Of a stretch of DNA of 11,441 bases, positions 5,557 through 11,441 are shown one piece after another (positions within the stretch are counted from its first letter, which is position 1; each line of letters opens with the position of its first letter). Source of the stretch: Ruminococcaceae bacterium UBA794. GTDB taxonomy: Bacteria; Bacillota; Clostridia; Oscillospirales; Ruminococcaceae. Made by a program: the position numbers and the translations under genes. Below the pieces are notes generated by a model. The model made no database searches, had not been told where the DNA came from, and was given only the letters and a program-made list of their open reading frames with translations. The stretch lies in the NCBI GenBank assembly GCA_002304735.1, contig DBIU01000052.1, positions 4,161 to 15,601 of the forward strand, in the 5' to 3' direction.

Positions 5557-7050
5557 ATGAATTATGCGAGCACAAGAAATTCTTCGCTTAAGGCGACGAG
5601 CGCGCACGCTATTGTAAAGGGACTTTCCGACGAGGGCGGACTTTATATCCCCGAGAATATCCCCGCGTTCACAGATGAGGAAATCAAGGCGCTTTGCGGA
5701 AAATCCTACACGGAGCGCGCTTTTGCGGTTTTCTCGAAGTTTCTGACCGATTTTACCGAGGAGGAGCTTCGCCGCTGCGTTGAAAGCGCTTATAATACCA
5801 AGAATTTCGACTCGGACAATATCGCCGAGATTACCAAGCTGAAGAACGGCGAGTACATTCTCGAGCTTTGGCACGGTCCGACCTGCGCGTTTAAGGATAT
5901 GGCGCTTCAGATTTTGCCGTATCTGCTCACGACTTCCGCGAAAAAGACCGTTGACGGCAAGCATATCGCTATTCTTGTCGCGACTTCGGGAGATACCGGA
6001 AAGGCTGCGCTCGAGGGCTTCAAGGACGTTTGCGGCACTTCTATCAGCGTTTTTTATCCCGAGGACGGAGTTTCGCCGATGCAGAAGCGTCAGATGACTA
6101 CGCAGGAGGGCGATAACGTAAACGTCTGCGCTGTCAAGGGAAACTTCGACGACTGCCAGAACGGCGTTAAGGCGATTTTTACGGATAAGGATATCGAAAA
6201 GAAGCTCGCGGAGAGGAATATCCTCCTGTCAAGCGCAAACTCAATAAACTGGGGCAGACTCGCGCCGCAGATTGTTTATTACGTTTCCGCTTATGTGCAG
6301 CTTGTCGCCGATAAGGAAATTAATTTCGGCGATAAGGTGAATATAGTTGTTCCCACGGGCAATTTCGGCAATATTCTCGCGGCTTATTACGCTAAGAGAA
6401 TGGGAATACCCGTAAACAAGCTAATCTGCGCTTCCAACAGCAACAACGTCCTCACCGATTTCATCAACACGGGCGTTTACGACAGAAACAGAAAGTTCTA
6501 CACGACCGTTTCGCCGTCGATGGATATTCTCATTTCTTCAAATCTTGAGAGAATGCTCTATCACCTCACGGGCGAGAACGACGCGCTTATAAACGATTGG
6601 TTCGGCAAGCTCAAGACCGAGGGCAAGTACGAGGTTAACGACGACGTTAAGGCAAAGCTCGGCGAGCTTTTCAGCGCGGGCTGCTGCTCGGACGACGAAA
6701 CCAAGGCGACTATCCGCGCGACTTTCGAGAACGAGAATTATCTTCTCGATACACATACTGCCGTTGCCGTCAAGGTTTACGAGGACTACAAGGCAAAGAC
6801 CGGCGATACCACAAAGACGATTATCGCGTCCACGGCGAACCCCTACAAGTTCGTAAGAGCCGTTTACGAGGCTGTCGGCGGGGACGCGCAGGGCGATGAA
6901 TTTGATATTATCGACAAGCTTGAAGCAAAAACGGGAACGAAAATCCCCGCTCCTCTTGCCGCTACGAAGAACAAGACGGTTAGATTTACCGAATGTGTCG
7001 AGAAGCAGGATATGAGCGGCGTTGTGTTCGATTTCCTCAAGAACAGATGA
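5557..7050 (+). CDS. thrC: Threonine synthase
   Basis: A 497-residue pyridoxal-phosphate enzyme of fold type II that converts O-phosphohomoserine and water to L-threonine and phosphate, the last step of threonine synthesis. Seen: the N-terminal MNYASTRNSSLKATSAHAIV and GLSDEGGLYIPENIP typical of the long (fungal/proteobacterial-like) class; LWHGPTCAFKDMA (104-116) with the PLP lysine Lys113; VATSGDTGKAALEGF (141-155); the phosphate-binding VVPTGNFGNILAAYY loop. It appears full length. AAAGGA (5542-5547) is 9 nt upstream of the ATG at 5557; a TTG at 5551 is too close to this site. It starts 14 nt after the yraN-family stop, so it may belong to the same transcript. Its stop overlaps the next start as ATGA. 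Confidence 0.96.
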   Translation: MNYASTRNSSLKATSAHAIVKGLSDEGGLYIPENIPAFTDEEIKALCGKSYTERAFAVFSKFLTDFTEEELRRCVESAYNTKNFDSDNIAEITKLKNGEYILELWHGPTCAFKDMALQILPYLLTTSAKKTVDGKHIAILVATSGDTGKAALEGFKDVCGTSISVFYPEDGVSPMQKRQMTTQEGDNVNVCAVKGNFDDCQNGVKAIFTDKDIEKKLAERNILLSSANSINWGRLAPQIVYYVSAYVQLVADKEINFGDKVNIVVPTGNFGNILAAYYAKRMGIPVNKLICASNSNNVLTDFINTGVYDRNRKFYTTVSPSMDILISSNLERMLYHLTGENDALINDWFGKLKTEGKYEVNDDVKAKLGELFSAGCCSDDETKATIRATFENENYLLDTHTAVAVKVYEDYKAKTGDTTKTIIASTANPYKFVRAVYEAVGGDAQGDEFDIIDKLEAKTGTKIPAPLAATKNKTVRFTECVEKQDMSGVVFDFLKNR

Positions 7051-7736
7051 TTTACACAATCGGCGACCTTCATCTGTCGCTCGGCTGCGATAAACCGATG
7101 GATATTTTCGCGGGCTGGACTAACCACGTTGAACGGCTGAAAGAAAACTGGAACTCGAAAATAACCGAAAACGACACGGTTATCCTGCTTGGCGACCATA
7201 GCTGGGCGCTTAAGCTTGAGGATAGCTTGAAAGACCTTGAATTTATTCACAAGGAGCTTAATGGGAATAAAATTCTTGTAAAGGGAAACCACGATTTGTG
7301 GTGGTCAACGATGAATAAAATCACGAATTTTGTGAACGAAAACGGCTTTACAAGCATCAAATTCCTGTTCAATAACGCGTATCTTGCAGAGGGAATTTCA
7401 ATCTGCGGAACGCGCGGCTGGATTCGCGAGAATAAAAAGGAAGAGGTCGACGCGAAGGTACTCGCGAGAGAAGCAGGGCGGCTTGAGGCTTCGCTTATTG
7501 CAGGGAAGAAGCTCGGCGGCGAGCTTGTGGCGTTTATTCATTATCCGCCGATTTACGGAACGGAAGAAAACGTCTATCTCACGGAGGTTCTTCACAAATA
7601 CGGCGTCAAGCGCTGCTTTTACGCGCATCTCCACGGAAGCTCAATCCGCGGGGCGCTTAACGGCGAGCGCGGCGGCGTGACATATAAGCTTGTTTCGGCG
7701 GACGGAGTAAATTTTGACCCCGTTCGCGTGAACTAA
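7047..7736 (+). CDS. Metallophosphoesterase (calcineurin-like), substrate unknown
   Basis: A 229-residue cytosolic calcineurin-like phosphoesterase with no signal peptide. Seen: IGDLHL (Asp7, His9), LLGDHSW (Asp50), KGNHDLWW (Asn81, His82), IHYPP (His165) and AHLHG (His194, His196). This is the full D-x-H / GD / GNHD / H / H-x-H set that binds two metal ions and cleaves phosphate esters. The second motif is GDHSW rather than the commoner GD-x-(V/L), and the last reads AHLHG rather than GHxH. The ATG (7047) shares ATGA with the thrC stop and has no ribosome site; longer upstream starts lie inside thrC and are unlikely. Homologues of this layout may occur widely in Clostridia, but I know of no established substrate. 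Confidence 0.88.
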   Translation: MIYTIGDLHLSLGCDKPMDIFAGWTNHVERLKENWNSKITENDTVILLGDHSWALKLEDSLKDLEFIHKELNGNKILVKGNHDLWWSTMNKITNFVNENGFTSIKFLFNNAYLAEGISICGTRGWIRENKKEEVDAKVLAREAGRLEASLIAGKKLGGELVAFIHYPPIYGTEENVYLTEVLHKYGVKRCFYAHLHGSSIRGALNGERGGVTYKLVSADGVNFDPVRVN

Positions 7737-7744
7737 GGAAATTA

Positions 7745-7761
7745 CGGGAGTTAAGCTTCCG
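7745..7761 (+). other. Small hairpin between metallophosphoesterase gene and tig
   Basis: CGGGAG (7745-7750) pairs with CTTCCG (7756-7761), including one G-U, around a 5-nt loop. No U-run follows, so it is not a usual terminator. It could slow ribosomes or mark an RNA processing site before tig, or be chance. Confidence 0.25.
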
Positions 7762-7787
7762 ATTAATTACAAGGAAGGATAAGCAAA

Positions 7788-9071
7788 ATGGAAATTATTT
7801 CTCAGAATAACACGGCAACCAACACCTACGCTGTTGAGGTTAAGTTCAGCGCGGAGGAATTTGAAGCGGCTGTTAACGCGGTTTACAACCGTCAGAAGGG
7901 CAAAATCAGCGTTCCCGGCTTCCGCAAGGGAAAGGCTCCGAGAAAGGTTATCGAAACTCATTACGGCGCGAACGTTTTCTTCGAGGACGCTGTAAATTAC
8001 CTTTATAACAATAATATCGAGGCTGTTGTTGAAAAGAGCGGTCTTGACGTTGTAGACGTTCAGAATACCGACGTTACCGAGGTTAGCAAGGAAAACGGAG
8101 TTACGCTTAAGGCTGATTTTATTACCAAGCCCGAGGTTGAAATTTCCGATTATAAGGGAATAAACGTTAAGAAAACCGTCAAGACTGTAACCGACGAGGC
8201 TGTTGACGCTGAAATTAACAAGATGCGCGAGAGAGTTGCGAGAATTGTTACCGTTGACGGCAGAGCCGTTCAGGAGGGCGATACCGCTGTTATCGACTTC
8301 GAGGGCTTTGTTGACGGCGTGGCTTTCGAGGGCGGCAAGGGCGAGAAGTTCCCGCTTGAAATCGGTTCTCACACCTTTATCCCCGGCTTCGAGGAGCAGA
8401 TTATCGGCAAGAACGTGAACGATGAATTTGACGTAAACGTTACTTTCCCCGAGGATTACAACTCCGACGAGCTTAAGGGCAAGCCCGCTGTTTTCAAGTG
8501 CAAGCTTCACGAGATTAAGGCAAAGGAAATGCCCGAGCTTGACGATGATTTCGTTAAGGACGTTTCCGAGAAGGATACCGTTGACGAGCTTAAGGCTGAA
8601 ATTCGTGAAAATCTTGAAAAGCAGTATGAGGAAGAAGCTTCAAACAACGCCGACAACGCTCTTATGGACGAGGTTATCGGCAAGATGAAGGCTGAAATTC
8701 CCGAGGTTATGTACGAGCGCAGAATCGACGATATCGCGCGCGAGTGGGTTTCCAGAACACGCATCGATATCAAGGATTACCTCAAGTATACGGGTATGAA
8801 TATGGCGCAGTTCAGAGCTAACTTCAAAGAGCCCGCAAAGCGTCAGGTTGAGCTTCGTCTTGCTCTTGAAAAGATTGCGCAGCTCGAAAATCTCGAGGCT
8901 GCTCCCGCTGACCTCGAAAAGGAGTACGCTGAGCTTGCAGAGCAGTATAAGATGGACGTTGAGCAGGTTAAGAAGTCTATCCCCGAGGACGTTCTCGCTG
9001 CCGACATCAGAATTGAGAAGGCGCTCGACCTCGTTAAGGACAGCGCTGTTATCGAGGAAGTTAAAGAATAA
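7788..9071 (+). CDS. tig: Trigger factor (ribosome-associated chaperone and prolyl isomerase)
   Basis: A 427-residue trigger factor that docks at the ribosome exit tunnel and shields nascent chains. Seen: the ribosome-binding signature GFRKGKAP (44-51) in the N-terminal domain (1 to about 115); an FKBP-type prolyl isomerase domain (about 163-243: EGDTAVIDFEG, GSHTFIPGFEEQIIG, FPEDYNSDEL); and a helical C-terminal chaperone domain with arms (about 250-427). The size is typical. GGAAGGA at 7773-7779 is 8 nt before the ATG. Codons shift toward GCT, GTT and CGT relative to nearby metabolic genes, as expected for a highly expressed protein (my inference). It is followed by clpP and clpX, a classic order. 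I see no clear promoter in the 51-nt gap upstream. Confidence 0.97.
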   Translation: MEIISQNNTATNTYAVEVKFSAEEFEAAVNAVYNRQKGKISVPGFRKGKAPRKVIETHYGANVFFEDAVNYLYNNNIEAVVEKSGLDVVDVQNTDVTEVSKENGVTLKADFITKPEVEISDYKGINVKKTVKTVTDEAVDAEINKMRERVARIVTVDGRAVQEGDTAVIDFEGFVDGVAFEGGKGEKFPLEIGSHTFIPGFEEQIIGKNVNDEFDVNVTFPEDYNSDELKGKPAVFKCKLHEIKAKEMPELDDDFVKDVSEKDTVDELKAEIRENLEKQYEEEASNNADNALMDEVIGKMKAEIPEVMYERRIDDIAREWVSRTRIDIKDYLKYTGMNMAQFRANFKEPAKRQVELRLALEKIAQLENLEAAPADLEKEYAELAEQYKMDVEQVKKSIPEDVLAADIRIEKALDLVKDSAVIEEVKE

Positions 9072-9102
9072 TTTTGGATTTGTCCCGAAAGGAGCTTGTT
9101 AA

Positions 9103-9702
9103 ATGGCTTATATTCCTTATGTTGTAGAACAAAGCAGCCGCGGAGAGCGTTCTTATGATATCTTTTCCAGACTGCTCAACGACAGAATCATTCTTTTGCA
9201 CGACGAGGTTAATTCCGCGACGGCAAGCGTTGTTGTGGCGCAGCTCCTTTATCTCGAGGGACAAGACCCCGACAAGGATATTTTCCTGTATATCAACAGC
9301 CCCGGCGGCTCGGTTTCGGACGGAATGGCGATTTATGACACTATGCAGTATATCAAGTGCGACGTATCAACCATTTGTATGGGACTTGCCGCTTCAATGG
9401 GAGCTTTCTTGCTCTCGTCGGGGACTAAGGGCAAGAGAATTGCTCTGCCGAACAGCGAGATTATGATTCATCAGCCGCTTATCGCGGGCGGCGGCATCTC
9501 GGGTCAGGTTACCGATATTATGATTCGGTCGAATTACCTTCAGCGCACCAAGGACAGGCTGAACCGTATCCTCAGCGAAAATACCGGCAAGGATTATGAT
9601 ATCATCTGCAAGGATACCGAGCGCGATAACTTTATGACGGCTGAGGAAGCCCTTGAATACGGGCTTATCGACAAGGTTTACAATTCCCGCGAGGAAAAGT
9701 AA
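9103..9702 (+). CDS. clpP: ATP-dependent Clp protease proteolytic subunit
   Basis: A 199-residue serine protease subunit forming the two-ring 14-mer that degrades proteins fed by ClpX or similar ATPases. Seen: the N-terminal MAYIPYVVEQSSRGERSYDI; GLAASMGAFLL with nucleophile Ser98; SEIMIHQP with His123; DTERDNFM with the catalytic Asp175 (the second Asp, by alignment with Bacillus ClpP). Between His123 and the handle helix the loop reads LIAGGGISGQ, three residues longer than the LGGAQGQ of Bacillus subtilis. The C-terminal EEALEYGLIDKVYNSREE is canonical. AAAGGAG (9088-9094) lies 8 nt before the ATG. No CtsR-like GGTCAAA repeat is seen upstream. A single clpP is present here; other copies elsewhere cannot be excluded. 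Confidence 0.98.
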   Translation: MAYIPYVVEQSSRGERSYDIFSRLLNDRIILLHDEVNSATASVVVAQLLYLEGQDPDKDIFLYINSPGGSVSDGMAIYDTMQYIKCDVSTICMGLAASMGAFLLSSGTKGKRIALPNSEIMIHQPLIAGGGISGQVTDIMIRSNYLQRTKDRLNRILSENTGKDYDIICKDTERDNFMTAEEALEYGLIDKVYNSREEK

Positions 9703-9740
9703 GCGCCGCGGAAGAAAAATCTTCGGAGGATTAGGTTTAT

Positions 9741-11039
9741 ATGATGGTTTGTTCATTCTGCGGGAAAAATGAAACGCAGGCGCGTATGCTCTACGGAAAC
9801 AACGAGGGCGCGGTTATTTGCAGCGACTGCATCATTACGTCTTACAATATGCTCGTGGAAAGCGGCGATATCAAACCGCAGAAAGGTATCGCGAAAAATG
9901 CGCGTCAGTCAAAGGAGAAGTTTCTCTCAAAGTCCGACGAGCTTATGACTCCCGAACAGATTAAGGCTTATCTCGACGAGTATATCATCGGGCAGGACGA
10001 GGCGAAAAAGGTCCTCTCCATTTCGGTTTACAATCACTACAAGCGCGTTTTCCTTAACGACGGCGACAACGACGGGGTTGAGCTTCAGAAGTCAAACGTT
10101 TTGCTTCTCGGACCGACGGGCGTTGGAAAGACGATGCTCGCGCAGTCGCTTGCAAAGCTTTTGAACGTTCCGTTCGCGATTGCAGACGCGACAACGCTTA
10201 CGCAGGCGGGCTATGTCGGCGAGGACGTTGAGAACGTGCTGCTTAGGCTTATTCAGGCTGCCGATTATGATATCGAGGCTGCGGAACACGGCATTATTTA
10301 CATTGACGAAATCGACAAAATCTCGCGCAGAAGTGAAAATACTTCGATTACGCGCGACGTAAGCGGCGAGGGCGTTCAGCAGGCGCTGCTTAAGATTATC
10401 GAGGGAACCGTGTCGAACGTTCCTCCGCAGGGCGGCAGAAAGCACCCGCATCAGGAGTTCATTCAAGTCAATACCAAGAATATTCTGTTCATTTGCGGCG
10501 GCGCGTTCGAGGGTATCGAGAAGATGATTGCTCAGCGCGTTTCAAGCTCGGCAATGGGCTTCGGCGCGGACGTTAAGTCCCCCAAGGACAAGGAAAGCGC
10601 GGATATGCTTAAGCTTGTTACGCAGCAGGACCTTGTAAAATTCGGAATTATTCCCGAGCTTATCGGCAGACTTCCGATTGTAACGCCGCTTCAGGCGCTT
10701 GACGAGGACGCTCTTATGAGAATACTCCACGAGCCGAAAAACGCGCTTATCAAGCAGTATAAATGCCTGTTCAAGGCGGATAACATCGACCTTGAATTTA
10801 CGGACGACGCGCTTCGGGCTATTGCGAAAAAGGCGATTGCCGCGAAAACGGGCGCGCGCGGACTGCGTTCTATCGTTGAGGACGTTTTGCGCGACGTTAT
10901 GTTCACTTCGCCGAGCGACCCGACAATCTCAAAGGTGACGATTACAGCAGAGTGCCTTGACGGGGCTGCGCCGAAAATCGAGCGCGACGAAAAACGCACG
11001 GTTAAGGTTAAGGCGGAGAAAAAGGTTCGCAAGGCATAA
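9741..11039 (+). CDS. clpX: ATP-dependent Clp protease ATP-binding subunit ClpX
   Basis: A 432-residue AAA+ unfoldase that threads tagged proteins into ClpP. Seen: an N-terminal C4 zinc-binding domain (Cys4, Cys7, Cys27, Cys30); Walker A GPTGVGKT (124-131); pore loop 1 GYVG (157-160); Walker B IIYIDE (185-190); the RKH pore loop (233-235); the ClpP-docking loop written AMGFG (271-275) in place of IGFG; sensor 2 GARGLRS (371-377). The tail is rich in lysine. The start at 9741 has GGAGGA (9725-9730) 10 nt upstream; a second ATG follows directly at 9744. A small stem (GAAGA 9711-9715 with TCTTC 9720-9724) abuts the ribosome site and might modulate ClpX output. It lies 38 nt after clpP, so the two are co-transcribed. 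Confidence 0.98.
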   Translation: MMVCSFCGKNETQARMLYGNNEGAVICSDCIITSYNMLVESGDIKPQKGIAKNARQSKEKFLSKSDELMTPEQIKAYLDEYIIGQDEAKKVLSISVYNHYKRVFLNDGDNDGVELQKSNVLLLGPTGVGKTMLAQSLAKLLNVPFAIADATTLTQAGYVGEDVENVLLRLIQAADYDIEAAEHGIIYIDEIDKISRRSENTSITRDVSGEGVQQALLKIIEGTVSNVPPQGGRKHPHQEFIQVNTKNILFICGGAFEGIEKMIAQRVSSSAMGFGADVKSPKDKESADMLKLVTQQDLVKFGIIPELIGRLPIVTPLQALDEDALMRILHEPKNALIKQYKCLFKADNIDLEFTDDALRAIAKKAIAAKTGARGLRSIVEDVLRDVMFTSPSDPTISKVTITAECLDGAAPKIERDEKRTVKVKAEKKVRKA

Positions 11040-11041
11040 AT

Positions 11042-11350
11042 ATGACGAGTTTCGAGAAGATTTACGAGGTTGTGAAGCGTATTCCTTACGGAAAAGTCGC
11101 GACTTACGGTATGATTGCCGTTATGTGCGGCAATCCGCGCTGGGCGAGAGTCGTCGGTTATGCGCTTCACGCTAATCCCGACCCCGAAAATATACGCTGT
11201 TATCGCGTTGTAGACCGTTTCGGCAGGCTGTCGGAGGCGTTCGCTTTCGGCGGAATAAACGAACAGGCGGGGCTTCTTCGCGCAGAAGGCGTTGAGGTGA
11301 GCGAGGACAATATCGTAAATCTTGAAAAGTTCCTCTGGAACGGTACTTGA
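11042..11350 (+). CDS. MGMT-family alkyltransferase-like protein with altered active-site motif
   Basis: A 102-residue protein equal to the DNA-binding/catalytic C-terminal domain of O6-alkylguanine-DNA alkyltransferases; the N-terminal domain is absent, as in small bacterial MGMT-domain and alkyltransferase-like (ATL) proteins. Seen: RIPYGKVATYGMIA (13-26), the helix-turn-helix; NPRWARVVGYALHANP (31-46) with the base-flipping Arg region; then IRCYRVV (51-57) where the family has (I/V)PCHRVV. The cysteine (Cys53) remains, but the preceding Pro is Arg52 and the catalytic His is Tyr54. ATLs usually replace Cys with Trp or Ala, so this is a different change. AFAFGG (71-76) is canonical. It starts 2 nt after clpX with a weak AAGG (11031-11034), so it is likely coupled. 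DNA-damage recognition is plausible; alkyl transfer is doubtful. Confidence 0.85.
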   Translation: MTSFEKIYEVVKRIPYGKVATYGMIAVMCGNPRWARVVGYALHANPDPENIRCYRVVDRFGRLSEAFAFGGINEQAGLLRAEGVEVSEDNIVNLEKFLWNGT

Positions 11351-11354
11351 AAAT

Positions 11355-11378
11355 TAAAGCGCTCTTCGGGGCGCTTTA
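11355..11378 (+). terminator. UUCG-capped hairpin at end of the operon (likely terminator)
   Basis: TAAAGCGCTC (11355-11364) pairs with GGGCGCTTTA (11369-11378), 10 bp including one G-U, around a TTCG loop closed by C-G, a very stable tetraloop. The downstream tail AGCTTATTGT is only moderately U-rich. On the minus strand the stem is followed by TTTAATTTT, so it could also stop transcription coming from the right. It begins 4 nt after the MGMT-family stop codon. Confidence 0.65.
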
Positions 11379-11441
11379 GCTTATTGTAAAATTAAGTTTG
11401 CCCGCGAAGCGAGCATTTTAATCCGTTTTTTGCCTCAGCTC

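Noticed and set aside
7767..8510. A 247-codon minus-strand frame opposite tig
   Set aside because: It mirrors the trigger factor reading frame, is rich in Leu/Asn/Val repeats typical of reverse-frame translation, and has no supporting start signals.
11379..11441. Partial minus-strand gene at the right edge
   Set aside because: Only seven codons before the window edge; too little to support a gene call.
1..11441. tRNA genes, CRISPR arrays, insertion sequences, phage or toxin-antitoxin genes
   Set aside because: I looked on both strands and saw no cloverleaf, regularly spaced repeats, terminal inverted repeats with a transposase, or matching protein motifs.

Overview
The window looks like ordinary chromosome from an anaerobic Firmicute of class Clostridia, possibly an Oscillospiraceae-like gut lineage. 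The class-level inference rests on the gene order rplS-lepB-rbgA-rnhB-yraN, the block tig-clpP-clpX, strong AGGAGG-type ribosome binding sites, sigma-A promoters with a TG-extended -10, and a RACo/DUF4445-type ASKHA gene. The family-level guess is weak. There are twelve protein genes, one cut by the left edge. I see no tRNA, rRNA, CRISPR array, insertion sequence or phage gene.

Left arm (1-957, minus strand): a DegV-family lipid-binding protein gene, truncated by the window, follows trmL (tRNA wobble-base 2'-O-methyltransferase). The two form a short leftward operon. An AT-rich stretch (about 1030-1115) holds two back-to-back sigma-A promoters, one for this operon and one for the rightward gene at 1158. 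That gene encodes a solitary, degenerate relative of RACo (reductive activator of corrinoid proteins). It lacks the ferredoxin domain and has eroded nucleotide-binding motifs.

Centre (2264-5542, plus strand): a strong promoter makes a structured leader of about 220 nt ahead of rplS (ribosomal protein L19). It is followed by lepB (signal peptidase I), rbgA (50S assembly GTPase), rnhB (RNase HII) and a yraN-family nuclease-like gene. Ribosome assembly, secretion and RNA/DNA hybrid removal are thus in one growth-linked operon. Several genes overlap and appear translationally coupled.

Right arm (5557-11350, plus strand): thrC (threonine synthase) is coupled by an ATGA overlap to an uncharacterised metallophosphoesterase. 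Then come tig, clpP and clpX (nascent-chain chaperone, protease and unfoldase) and a small MGMT-family protein with an altered active-site motif. No promoter or CtsR/CIRCE operator is visible before tig, so the right arm may be read as one long transcript ending at a UUCG-capped hairpin (11355-11378).

Most of the window is housekeeping. The parts most worth a second look are the degenerate RACo-like protein, the rplS leader RNA with mutually exclusive hairpins and a tiny upstream ORF, and the MGMT-like protein that keeps its cysteine but has lost the flanking proline and histidine.
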